Made by a program: the position numbers and the translations under genes. From Rhodopirellula halodulae (lineage in GTDB: Bacteria; Planctomycetota; Planctomycetia; Pirellulales; Pirellulaceae): a DNA stretch of 64,000 bases. The stretch is taken from NCBI RefSeq assembly GCF_020966775.1, contig NZ_JAJKFV010000030.1, positions 303,974 to 367,973 on the forward strand, given 5' to 3'. Positions 18,859-27,663 of this stretch are shown here, in pieces. The notes under the pieces are model-generated. The model did no database searches. It was given only the letters and a program-made list of their open reading frames with translations, and had not been told where the DNA came from. Within the stretch, counting starts at the first letter, position 1, and every line of letters starts with the position of its first letter.

Positions 18859-20268
18859 CTAGCTCGTCGTGTTTGCGAGTTTGTTGAAAGCCTCCAAGAG
18901 GGCTTCTTTACCACCGACATTACCAGGGAAAACGACGTAGGCCATTCCAGGAAAGCGACTGTGGTCAGGCATTTTCCAAACGGGAATCCCCGGTAAGATT
19001 TGCCCAAGAACCATCGCCTCTTTTGCGTGAAGTCCCTTGGTGGCAACATCGCTGGACGTGATCCCTCCCTTGGCGATCAAGAATCTCGGGCGTTGATTCA
19101 ATCGCTCAACGATCGACACCAACGCCGCGGAAACTCGGTTGCCGATCGAAAGACTGGCAGCAGCGTCCGCTCCCGTGATCAGTCGACGCGAAGACGACAA
19201 CACAACATGGTTGGTTTGCAAGCATCGGTTGACTTCATCGACGACGGTGTCCAGGTAGTTCTTCGACTCGTCCTGAAGCAAACGATCGACGTCCAACACA
19301 ACGGATTTCACGTCCATGCTGTTTTCCAGCAGGTGAGCGAGCTGCTGCGTGGTTTTGGGAACGTACGAACCAACGACGACCAAACCGGTCTCGGAGCTCG
19401 GATCGACCATTTCTTCTGTCGTCAGCAGTTCCCGTGGTTCGAGCCCCGCGAAAGCTTGGACGAAACTCGCCGCCGTCCGATAGATGAATGTCTGCCCGGC
19501 GGCTTCGGCAGTCCTGACGGCGTGAACAAAGGCCTCGATGTCTCGCATTGACGCAGCATTCACCACGCATACTGATCCAGGTGGCAACTGAGTCAATCGC
19601 ACGCTGAGCGAACTCAAGTCCTCCGACCGCAGTTCCTCCAGCGAAACCGAATGGACCTTTGCTGGGTCCAACTCGCCACGATGTTTCTCAACCGCCCAAT
19701 CTCTCAGATCGCTATTCTGAAAACCAAAGGCGGCGTCCTGAGCAAACGGAGTTTCCGAAGCAGGGATGAGACGGTCTTCCTCGGCGACGTAGTGAACATC
19801 ATTGATCGTGAAACGACCGCCTTGCAAGAAGAACGGAACAATGACGTGAACCGCGTTGGAGATGCCGATGACGGAAGCCATTGCATCGACTTCAGCCGGG
19901 TAGTGACCCCGCAACGTGGAATCGCTGCGACTGATGACCACGAAAGGTCGGCCAGTTCGCTTGGATGCCTCGTTGAGGTTTGCTCCGATTTCTTTTGCGA
20001 GTTCAACGGCGGCTTCTTCGGGAAGTGATCTTGAGTTGGTGAGGATGTAGAACATCGCCTGATCCGACTCAAACGATTTCACCAATTCATTAACGCCCCA
20101 TGTGGTGCGGACGGGAGTGTCGTAAACGGTTTGAGTACCAGTTGGGTCATCATCCAGCACCACTACTTTGCGCGAATCGGATTTCATCTGCTGCCGAATA
20201 TCGGACAACAAAGAGCTGGAGCGTTCAGCGGAAACTCCCGCGAGAGCGTTTTCGAGGGTCAGAGACAT
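18859..20268 (-). CDS. Four-carbon acid sugar kinase (DUF1537 family)
   Basis: 469 residues, the full length of the OtnK/DtnK/LtnK family, which phosphorylates four-carbon acid sugars such as threonate and erythronate with ATP. The N-terminal domain has VLDDDPTGTQTVYD and ISRSDSTLRGHYP, both hallmark substrate-site motifs. The C-terminal domain has the nucleotide-site segments AKGGITSSDVATKGL and VVFPGNVGGKEAL. It is last in a run of minus-strand genes that includes an IMDH-family dehydrogenase, an MFS carrier, an oxidoreductase and a cyclase. Together they look like a sugar-acid catabolic set. The exact substrate cannot be read from the sequence. Confidence 0.88.
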   Translation of the reverse strand: MSLTLENALAGVSAERSSSLLSDIRQQMKSDSRKVVVLDDDPTGTQTVYDTPVRTTWGVNELVKSFESDQAMFYILTNSRSLPEEAAVELAKEIGANLNEASKRTGRPFVVISRSDSTLRGHYPAEVDAMASVIGISNAVHVIVPFFLQGGRFTINDVHYVAEEDRLIPASETPFAQDAAFGFQNSDLRDWAVEKHRGELDPAKVHSVSLEELRSEDLSSLSVRLTQLPPGSVCVVNAASMRDIEAFVHAVRTAEAAGQTFIYRTAASFVQAFAGLEPRELLTTEEMVDPSSETGLVVVGSYVPKTTQQLAHLLENSMDVKSVVLDVDRLLQDESKNYLDTVVDEVNRCLQTNHVVLSSSRRLITGADAAASLSIGNRVSAALVSIVERLNQRPRFLIAKGGITSSDVATKGLHAKEAMVLGQILPGIPVWKMPDHSRFPGMAYVVFPGNVGGKEALLEAFNKLANTTS

Positions 20269-20337
20269 GGCGAGCAGTCGGCGAGTTGTGCTGGCGGAAA
20301 AGGCTGAGTGAGAGGTAACGCGCAGATCGTTGGCAGA

Positions 20338-20985
20338 TCATTGATCGATTGGAGCATCTAGAATTGCGAAGGCGCGGCACGGAGCACCATCACCTCCAGC
20401 GACTTTTAGCGGCATGGCCCCAAACAAACACTTTGGGCCCGTGATCGTGTCCAGGTTCGTTAGCCCTTCGACGATGATCACGTTTCCCCCAAGCAAAATC
20501 TTGTGGACGAGCGTCACGGCGGGCAGGTCGTTGACATCAGCAACTGATGGCGGTTCCACGCCGATCAGACGCACCTTGTGTTCGACCATCCAAGTCGCCA
20601 ACTCAGGGCTGATTGGTTGGAAGTTGTCTCGGTAGTAGTCCGCGTCGTGAACATGCCGACTCCAACCTGTTCTAAACAACAATGCATCGCCGGGACGATG
20701 TTGATCGGCAACGGTTTGAAGGTGATGCACCTCGATTGGAGTTTTAGGCTTGAGGTGAGTCAGGTCCACCACCCAAGCCGGCCCCAGACAATCCTCAATC
20801 GGAATTTGATCAATCGTTTGCGGGGCAGCTTCGAAATGCAGCGGCGCATCCATGTGCGTTCCGCAGTGCGAATAGAGATGAAGTGTGCTCGCATTCCATC
20901 CATCTTTCGCAAGCGTGAACTTGCTTTCAAATTCGACGCCCCGCATTCCAGGTTCCAGCGTCAACGTCAGATCGACGACCTTCAT
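20338..20985 (-). CDS. Cyclase/kynurenine formamidase-like metal hydrolase
   Basis: 215 residues of the cyclase superfamily (PF04199). The metal-binding motif HCGTHMDAPLHF covers residues 40-51. Relatives hydrolyse N-formylkynurenine, isatin and related amides or lactone-like bonds. Its start overlaps the stop of the Gfo/Idh/MocA gene by four bases (ATGA on the minus strand). It sits between that oxidoreductase and the four-carbon sugar kinase. In this context a lactonase-like or ring-opening step in sugar-acid breakdown is plausible but unproven; a tryptophan pathway role has no support nearby. Confidence 0.82.
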   Translation of the reverse strand: MKVVDLTLTLEPGMRGVEFESKFTLAKDGWNASTLHLYSHCGTHMDAPLHFEAAPQTIDQIPIEDCLGPAWVVDLTHLKPKTPIEVHHLQTVADQHRPGDALLFRTGWSRHVHDADYYRDNFQPISPELATWMVEHKVRLIGVEPPSVADVNDLPAVTLVHKILLGGNVIIVEGLTNLDTITGPKCLFGAMPLKVAGGDGAPCRAFAILDAPIDQ

Positions 20986-22028
20986 TGAGGAGTCTCCCAG
21001 TTCCCGGATTGAGACGACGCGTACATGGCTTCCTGAACGGCAAGACTCTTTAGATAACTCTGGCCATCCGTTTCAAATGGTTGGCCGGATCTTAGACAAT
21101 CAATGAAGTGCCGCTGGGTGGCAAAGACACAATCACCCGCAAAACCATGTTGGCTGGGCGAATAGTCGTGATCACGTTCCTTCTCGCCCAACGGCTGAAT
21201 GGTCAATCGCCCGTCGTCGTATAGCCGGATCGATCCCTCATTTCCCTCCAACAACACCTCGCCGAAGGTGTAACGGGGGTTCTTCGAGGTGGATTCGTTG
21301 AATCGGTTGGCGTCGTACAATCCCATCGCACCGTCTTCAAACTTGAAAACGCCAATCGCGGTGTCTTCCCCCGCGATGACCGGGTTCAGTTTTCGATGCC
21401 AACACCAAGTTTGCGAAATTTCGCCGCCGAGGTATCGGAACGTGTCGATGGTGTGAATGCCGGCTTCGAAAATAAGGAACTTCGGCATCGTTTGAAAATA
21501 TGGCTGACGTGCCAAGTAGGCGTCGTCCCCATGTCCATCGCCCGCACGATTTCGAAACGAAATCGAATGCAGCCGATCTCCGATAACGCCCGCCTCCATC
21601 AATCGTTTCATTTCGCGATACCATGGCTGGAAACGAAAGTTTTCGTGAACCATGAAGCGGACCCCACGTTGCTGCATCAAGTCGACCAATTCATTGGCTT
21701 CCTGAACGCTGGGTGCCAGGGGTTTCTGGCAAATGATCGCATGGCCGCGACTGGAAATCTCATCGCAGAGCGGAAGGTGGGTGTCCGGGCGAGTGATGAC
21801 ATCGACAAAGTCCACCGGATGTTCGTCCAACATCTGTCGATAGTCTTGGTGGACCGCGGGAATTCCATGTTGTTCTGCGATGGTGTTGGCTTTGTCGAGA
21901 TCCATGTCACAACAAGCAACCATTTCGACGTCATCCATACGCTGCCAGGCGTCATAATGGAATTGGCTGAAGTAGCCCGCCCCAATAACAGCACCTCGCA
22001 GTCGAATTTTTTGCGGATCTTCGCTCAT
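20982..22028 (-). CDS. Gfo/Idh/MocA-family NAD(P)-dependent oxidoreductase
   Basis: 348 residues. The Rossmann start AVIGAGYFSQFH is at about 13-24. The family's catalytic EKP appears as CQKP (101-103), with Gln in place of the usual Glu. The C-terminal alpha/beta domain includes EAGIHTIDTFRYL, which holds the usual catalytic His region. Members oxidise or reduce sugars and cyclitols. It overlaps the MFS gene upstream and the cyclase gene downstream by four bases each, so the three are translationally coupled and should serve one pathway, most likely uptake and breakdown of a sugar acid. Confidence 0.88.
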   Translation of the reverse strand: MSEDPQKIRLRGAVIGAGYFSQFHYDAWQRMDDVEMVACCDMDLDKANTIAEQHGIPAVHQDYRQMLDEHPVDFVDVITRPDTHLPLCDEISSRGHAIICQKPLAPSVQEANELVDLMQQRGVRFMVHENFRFQPWYREMKRLMEAGVIGDRLHSISFRNRAGDGHGDDAYLARQPYFQTMPKFLIFEAGIHTIDTFRYLGGEISQTWCWHRKLNPVIAGEDTAIGVFKFEDGAMGLYDANRFNESTSKNPRYTFGEVLLEGNEGSIRLYDDGRLTIQPLGEKERDHDYSPSQHGFAGDCVFATQRHFIDCLRSGQPFETDGQSYLKSLAVQEAMYASSQSGNWETPQ

Positions 22029-23344
22029 GTCGTTGCTCCCGCGCTGGATGAACCGTCTGGATTCCTGTGCAGCCCCAATTCGTCGGCAATGCTACGGTCG
22101 GGACTGATTCGGAACCAAAGAAAAATCGCGACCAAGTTCAATGCCGCGGCGAGATAGAAGAACGGTTGGTGAGCGTTGAAATAGGCGACCAAGTAGGGAA
22201 AGGCCAATGAGGTCGCGAAGGATCCCAGGTTGCCGACCATGTTCATTGCACCGCTGACCGCGCCGGCACTTTTTCCGCCGATATCCATGCAAGTCGACCA
22301 GGATGGACTGAGGATCATGTCGCTTCCAAAAATGGCGATGCACATACAAATGACCGCGGACATGGGCGTCGTCATGTTCACACACAAGCTCATCCCGATC
22401 GCACCGAAAGTGAAACCAACCGCGGCTGGCAAACGTCGGGACAGCTTCCAACGATTTTGGCTGTAGAGTCGGTCGACGGTGAAGCCAGCCAACCAATTTC
22501 CAAGAACACCGCACAGCAACGGTGCCGCGGCATAGAGACCGGTTTGCTCGTTGGTGAGCGAATACTGTTGTTTCAGGTAGGGAAAGAACCAACTGACAGT
22601 GAAAAAGAACGTGAAGTTGTGCGCGACATATTGAAACATCAACATCAGCATGTTGGGCGACCGTAACATCTCACTGAAACGAATCGCGGGTTCTTCCAAA
22701 GTCGCCGATTCTTGAGACGCGCGTTTTGGCGATCGCGATTCGATGATGTGATTCGCCTCTTGTTCTGAAACCGCGAAGTGTTCTTCAGGCAAATCGCGAA
22801 ACAGAAGGAACCACATCACGGCGAAAAGGATTCCAAGGCTTCCAAAGAACCAGAACGTTTGTTGCCATCCGCCCAAAGCTCCAATCAGCCACACCACGCC
22901 GGGCATGGCGAGTGCCGCCCCCAACCGTCCACCTGAAAAACTGATGGAGTTCGTGATGCCACGTTCGTTCATGGGCAACCAAGAGGTGAACGCGCGAGCC
23001 AACGTCGGATAGCCGCCCGATTCTCCCATTCCGAATAAGAAACGCAGACCGATCATGGCGAATAGGCCGCGTACCACTCCGGTCAACACCGTAAAGGCCG
23101 ACCAAACAAGGCAAACAACCGCCATCACTTTTCGCGGCCCGAAGCGATCGGCCAGCTTGCCACTGGGGACTTGAAACAAGGCGTATCCCAATGCGAAAGA
23201 GGACATGACCCAACCCATCTGTTGGTCAGTGAACCCAAGGTCCATCGCCATGTCGTCTTTGGCGGCGGAGATGCATGCCCGATCAACCCACATCAGAACG
23301 GACAGCAGGAATGCGCCGAGAATCAAAAAGAAACGGATGGGCAT
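22025..23344 (-). CDS. MFS transporter, anion:cation symporter type
   Basis: 439 residues with twelve predicted membrane helices. The cytoplasmic loop after helix two has the MFS motif GKLADRFGPRK (about 62-72). The start FLILGAFLLSVLMWVDRACIS and the phrase SFALGYALFQVPSG are typical of the anion:cation symporter family, which carries hexuronates, galactarate, tartrate and other organic acids. It overlaps the oxidoreductase gene by four bases. This placement supports uptake of a sugar acid by the cluster. The exact substrate is unknown. Confidence 0.87.
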   Translation of the reverse strand: MPIRFFLILGAFLLSVLMWVDRACISAAKDDMAMDLGFTDQQMGWVMSSFALGYALFQVPSGKLADRFGPRKVMAVVCLVWSAFTVLTGVVRGLFAMIGLRFLFGMGESGGYPTLARAFTSWLPMNERGITNSISFSGGRLGAALAMPGVVWLIGALGGWQQTFWFFGSLGILFAVMWFLLFRDLPEEHFAVSEQEANHIIESRSPKRASQESATLEEPAIRFSEMLRSPNMLMLMFQYVAHNFTFFFTVSWFFPYLKQQYSLTNEQTGLYAAAPLLCGVLGNWLAGFTVDRLYSQNRWKLSRRLPAAVGFTFGAIGMSLCVNMTTPMSAVICMCIAIFGSDMILSPSWSTCMDIGGKSAGAVSGAMNMVGNLGSFATSLAFPYLVAYFNAHQPFFYLAAALNLVAIFLWFRISPDRSIADELGLHRNPDGSSSAGATT

Positions 23345-23482
23345 ATCGGTCTTTCGCAGTCGAGGGCGGAGGCAGCGTAGATTTCACTGCCCGTTGAGAT
23401 GAAAGACGCATTCGATGACGAATGGTCTGTCTCACGTGAAGAACGAGAACACAAGGTTTCTCGTTCCGCAGCAATCAGCGAT

Positions 23483-24577
23483 TCAAACCGAGGTTGATTC
23501 GGCTTGCAGGTGATAGTTCAAACGGTCCGCGATTTGGTCAGTGATGGCGACCGTCGACAGTTTGCCACCCATGTCGGCGGTGCGTTGCGTTGGATCTGAC
23601 AGCACGTCCGCGATCGCCGTGTTGAGCGCATCGGCTGCACGACGTGTCTCCGGGTGATCCAGCCATTCCAACATCATCGCCGTTGAAAGATGCATCGCGA
23701 TTGGGTTGGCGATGGATTGTCCCGCGATATCCGGAGCGGACCCGTGCGAAGGCTGGAACACCGCCGCTTTGTCGCCGATGTCGCCGGAAGGAGCCATTCC
23801 CATCCCACCAACCAAGCCCGCCGCCAAGTCCGAGAGGATGTCACCGAACATGTTCTCGGTGACCAAAACGTCAAAATCCTGAGGACGCCGGACCAGGAAC
23901 AACGCCGCGGCATCGACGTAAATGTGTTCGGCTTCGATGTCGGGGAAATCTTTCGCCACTTCATCAAACACGTGACGGAAGTAGACCATGGACGAAAGCA
24001 CGTTGGCTTTGTCGATCAACGAGACTTTCTTCTTCCCGTCGCGACGACGCGCGGTCTCGAACGCCAACCGGCAAACTCGTTCCGAAGCGGTTCGCGTGAT
24101 CCGCAGCAGGTTGGTGGCTTCGTCGGCTTCCAAGTCCGCGACAGCATCCCGGCCGTAGAACAAACCTTCCGTGCTTTCGCGAACCAAGACAAAGTCAATG
24201 TCGCCAGCACCATGTGCTTTAAGAGGCGTGTCGTCCTCGTGAAACAATCGAATGGGGCGGACTCCGCCGTACAATTGCAAACGTTCGCGAAGATCTAGTT
24301 GAGGGGCGATCTCTTTTCCATTGGGATACCGAACGTTGGGAAGTCCCATGGCACCGAGCAAAACCGCGTCGCTGGCCAAGCATGCATCAAACGTGGACTG
24401 GGGCAGTGCTTCGCCACTGCGTTGATACTCGCCCACGCCAACGCTGTGCGGATCCAGATTGAACTCGACACCATCCAAATGGGGCTGAATCGTTTTCAGC
24501 AACCGGACGGATTGGTCGCAGACTTCGGGACCGATGCCATCGCCCCCAAGGACGACCAAGTGGAAAGATTGAGTCAT
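23483..24577 (-). CDS. Isocitrate/isopropylmalate dehydrogenase family protein
   Basis: 364 residues, full length. GGDGIGPEV near the start, LDLRERLQLYGGVRPIRL (three spaced Arg) and VRESTEGLFYGR in the active site, DKANVLSSM and the Mg-binding DILSDLAAGLVGG identify the beta-decarboxylating dehydrogenase family. STEG differs from the TGG of typical 3-isopropylmalate enzymes and recalls tartrate/homoisocitrate members. It is the first gene of the minus-strand sugar-acid cluster, 138 bases before the MFS gene. A role in sugar-acid oxidation is inferred; LeuB in leucine synthesis is the alternative, but no other leu gene is near. Confidence 0.82.
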   Translation of the reverse strand: MTQSFHLVVLGGDGIGPEVCDQSVRLLKTIQPHLDGVEFNLDPHSVGVGEYQRSGEALPQSTFDACLASDAVLLGAMGLPNVRYPNGKEIAPQLDLRERLQLYGGVRPIRLFHEDDTPLKAHGAGDIDFVLVRESTEGLFYGRDAVADLEADEATNLLRITRTASERVCRLAFETARRRDGKKKVSLIDKANVLSSMVYFRHVFDEVAKDFPDIEAEHIYVDAAALFLVRRPQDFDVLVTENMFGDILSDLAAGLVGGMGMAPSGDIGDKAAVFQPSHGSAPDIAGQSIANPIAMHLSTAMMLEWLDHPETRRAADALNTAIADVLSDPTQRTADMGGKLSTVAITDQIADRLNYHLQAESTSV

Positions 24578-24821
24578 GTTTTGTGAGAGATGGAGAAGCG
24601 GCGGAACAGTTGCAAAATCTTGAAAGCGGATGAGGTAAGCTGCTTGGCGTCCGTGGGTGAGTCACGTGCCGTCGTTTGCCTTCAGTGGCGAACATTACAG
24701 CACAAGCCTGCGCGTTTCGACAGTGGCCGGGCGACATTTGACGCGTTCGCTCTATACACTCGATGTTCATGAGATCGAATCTCCCGTCCGTTTTGCATCA
24801 CCTCCATTTCCATACATTGCG
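24578..24821. other. Divergent intergenic region upstream of the sugar-acid cluster
   Basis: About 245 bases between two divergent genes, so it should hold promoters for the dehydrogenase cluster (minus) and the DUF1593 gene (plus). No repressor gene is adjacent and I could not pick out a convincing operator. Confidence 0.4.
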
Positions 24822-25895
24822 ATGAATCCAAACTGGCCGTCCCTACGAGAATTGGTTGTTGTCGTGTTTGGCTTGATGCTTTGGGCGTGCGAACATGGCG
24901 AGCTCGCTGCGCAGAACGAAAGACCTCGGTTGGCTGTGCTGACGGACATCGGTGGTGACCCAGACGACACGCAATCGCTTGTTCGACTGATGGTCTACAG
25001 CAACGAGTTCGAGATCGAAGCGTTCATCGCCTCGGCATCCGGTACGCGTGGCGAATTGAAGGAGTCGGTCACACGAGCCGATCTGATTCTGGACGTGATC
25101 CAGCGGTATGAGATTGTTCGGCCGAATCTATTGGGTCATGCGGAAGGCTGGCCGACCGCACAGCATTTGCGATCGGTGGTTCGTTCTGGAAATCCTTACC
25201 GAGAACGCGAACACATCGGCGTCGGGCATGACACGGAAGGATCCGCTCATCTGATTCGATGCATCGATTCGGGTAGCCAGGCAGATCCTCTCAATGTTTG
25301 CGTCTGGGGCGGGCAAACCGATCTTGCACAGTCGTTGTTCCGAGTTCGACACGATCGCGGTTCAAAGGGACTGGCTGATTTTGTTCGCAAGTTTCGTGTC
25401 TACGACATCGCTGACCAAGACGGAATCGCAGATTGGATGCGAACTGAATTCCCCGGCATGCATTACATCCTCAGTCGAGCGGCTCGCGGACAAGACAAAC
25501 GTCTCGCGAATTTTCGCGGCATGTATTTGACCGGAGACGAGAGTTTGACCAGTCGCGTATGGATTGATGAAAACGTCCGAGCGATGGGGCCACTTGGCGA
25601 GCTGTATCCGATGAAGACTTGGACCGCACCCAATCCTCATGGATGCATGAAGGAAGGCGACACACCGTCCTGGTTCTTCTTCCTGCCGATGGGCGGCAAC
25701 GATCCTGATGATCCAACGCGTCCCGGATGGGGCGGAATCTTTGAGAAACAGCCCGATGGCTGGTACTTCGATGTTCCCGCAACGGTGGACAACGACCCGC
25801 GAAAATCGGTGAGCCGCTGGCGAGGGGACTTCCAAGCCGACTTCGCCAAACGAATGCGATGGTGTTTGCCAGCGAAGGATGCGGCGGATGATTGA
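24822..25895 (+). CDS. Secreted DUF1593 protein, nucleoside-hydrolase-like
   Basis: 357 residues from the ATG at 24822. The first 30 form a signal peptide (hydrophobic LVVVVFGLMLWAC). The Cys at 23 might be a lipobox, though Trp at -2 is unusual. The mature protein opens with RLAVLTDIGGDPDDTQSL, whose DxxxDxDD-like cluster resembles the calcium-binding site of inosine/uridine nucleoside hydrolases. DUF1593 proteins occur in planctomycetes and other polysaccharide degraders and are often called cellulose-binding proteins, without clear biochemistry. Frames further upstream (from 24657) lack a sensible leader. A hydrolase on sugar conjugates outside the cytoplasm is a reasonable inference. Confidence 0.82.
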   Translation: MNPNWPSLRELVVVVFGLMLWACEHGELAAQNERPRLAVLTDIGGDPDDTQSLVRLMVYSNEFEIEAFIASASGTRGELKESVTRADLILDVIQRYEIVRPNLLGHAEGWPTAQHLRSVVRSGNPYREREHIGVGHDTEGSAHLIRCIDSGSQADPLNVCVWGGQTDLAQSLFRVRHDRGSKGLADFVRKFRVYDIADQDGIADWMRTEFPGMHYILSRAARGQDKRLANFRGMYLTGDESLTSRVWIDENVRAMGPLGELYPMKTWTAPNPHGCMKEGDTPSWFFFLPMGGNDPDDPTRPGWGGIFEKQPDGWYFDVPATVDNDPRKSVSRWRGDFQADFAKRMRWCLPAKDAADD

Positions 25896-25980
25896 ACGCG
25901 AGACGATCGATGCAACACATCGTGTCCGCCGCGTAGGCTGATCTCAAACGGGCGGCGAAAAATCGTGTTGCCTAAAGCTC

Positions 25981-27579
25981 TCATTCGATGGGGATTTCAT
26001 AAGCCTTCGAAAGCTCTTCGAAGGCCGTGACTTGTTGTTGGACCCACGTTTCATCAAGTTGCAATTCATGCCGAATCAGCTCGGCCACCGCCGGGGCAAT
26101 TCGTTTTGATGCGGCTGTGTTGAGAAACAGACATCGGGTCCTTCGTGCAAGTACGTCTTCCACCGTGCGCGCCATCTCGTGACGCACGGCCCAGATGACT
26201 TCGCCGGGAGTGATGGACAGCTCTTTCGTCATCGGCTGTGACCATTCCGGCTTTTCGGCTTCAAGTTGCTTGAGTTCTCGCAAGTCGGATCCATAGTGTC
26301 CGCGGCCACTTCCCGCGACCGTGTTCTTGGAACCGGAATTCGCATCGTAGCCATGCAAACGCAGCGTTTCGGTTTGGCAGGGTTTGGGTTGGGTTGCGAT
26401 TGCCGATCCTTTCGTTGACGCGAGTGTCTTGTCGACGCAGTCTTCTGCCATTTTTCGCACGGTGGTCCATTTCCCGCCGGTGATGGTGATCAAACCCGAA
26501 TCCGATATGCGAATGGTGTGGTCGCGCGACAATGACGCAGTTCGCGAGGACTTATCGCCTTTGACCAAGGGACGAATGCCGGTGAAGACGCTGAGCACAT
26601 CTTCTCGCGTCGGGGATTCCACCAAATATTCCTTCGCGGTCGCCAGCAGAAATTCAATCTCTTGCGATTGTGGACGCGGTTCGAGTGAGACCTCGTCGAT
26701 GGCAGTGTCGGTTGTGCCAACGACCGCGTGGTTGTGCCATGGGATGATGAACAAGACTCTTCCGTCCGACGTCTTGGGGACGATCATTGCAATGTCGCCG
26801 GGGAAGAATCGTCGCGGAAGAACAATGTGGACTCCTTGGCTGGCCGCCAACATTTTCTCCGCCTGCGGTTCGTCCATTTCACGCACCGCATCGCAGAACG
26901 GGCCCGCCGCATTGACCACGCGATGCGCGTGGATGGTGTGCTCGGTGTTGGTTTCTGAATCCACAGCTACCACGCCGTTGATTTCGCCGGCGTTGTTCTT
27001 TAGTAAATTGGTCACGCCAAAGTAGTTCAGCAAGCAAGCTCCTTGCTCATCAGCGGTTCTTGCCATGCTGATCAGCAATCGAGTGTCGTCGAACTGGCCG
27101 TCGTGATAGATCACACCGCCGCTGGTTTTCTCACGTTGGATCGTGGAGACGCGTTGGAGAGTTTCCGATTCCGATACAGCGTGTGAGCGTCCAAAACGGT
27201 TTCCAGTTGCGAGGAAGTCGTAAACCTTCAACCCGGTGGAGTAATACAACCGCTCCCAAGTTGACCGGCATGGGATCAAAAACGGCATGTCGTGAACCAA
27301 TTGTGGCGCATTGTTACGAAGAAGCGTTCGTTCACGAAGCGCGTCTCGCACGAGTGTGATGTTGCCTTGTTGCAAATAACGCACACCACCATGGACCAGC
27401 TTTGTGCTGCGACTGGATGTACCTTTGCCAAAATCTGCTTGCTCGAGTAGCAAACAGTCCAATCCACGACTGGCCGCATCCATGGCAATGGCGACACCGG
27501 TTGCCCCGCCGCCTATGACGACGATGTCCCAAGGCTCCGTGCGTTGTTCGACTCGCTGACGGTTCGTGTCTCGATGCAT
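25981..27579 (-). CDS. glpD: Aerobic glycerol-3-phosphate dehydrogenase
   Basis: 532 residues, normal GlpD length. The FAD-binding fold opens with IVVIGGGATGVAIAMDAASRG at about 19-39. KLVHGGVRYLQQG is the conserved substrate-site segment, and HNHAVVGTTDT and TITGGKWTTVRKMAED are typical of the C-terminal half. The enzyme oxidises glycerol 3-phosphate to dihydroxyacetone phosphate at the membrane and passes electrons to quinone. It lies 84 bases downstream of glpK on the same strand, so a glycerol utilisation operon glpK-glpD is likely. No glycerol facilitator (GlpF) gene is seen beside it. Confidence 0.95.
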   Translation of the reverse strand: MHRDTNRQRVEQRTEPWDIVVIGGGATGVAIAMDAASRGLDCLLLEQADFGKGTSSRSTKLVHGGVRYLQQGNITLVRDALRERTLLRNNAPQLVHDMPFLIPCRSTWERLYYSTGLKVYDFLATGNRFGRSHAVSESETLQRVSTIQREKTSGGVIYHDGQFDDTRLLISMARTADEQGACLLNYFGVTNLLKNNAGEINGVVAVDSETNTEHTIHAHRVVNAAGPFCDAVREMDEPQAEKMLAASQGVHIVLPRRFFPGDIAMIVPKTSDGRVLFIIPWHNHAVVGTTDTAIDEVSLEPRPQSQEIEFLLATAKEYLVESPTREDVLSVFTGIRPLVKGDKSSRTASLSRDHTIRISDSGLITITGGKWTTVRKMAEDCVDKTLASTKGSAIATQPKPCQTETLRLHGYDANSGSKNTVAGSGRGHYGSDLRELKQLEAEKPEWSQPMTKELSITPGEVIWAVRHEMARTVEDVLARRTRCLFLNTAASKRIAPAVAELIRHELQLDETWVQQQVTAFEELSKAYEIPIE

Positions 27580-27663
27580 GATTTATTCGCGCTTTGCGGT
27601 TTCAACAATTGTGGGTGAAGTTGATGAGTGCAAGTGTTCTAAAACTTTCCGCCGACTGACCGT

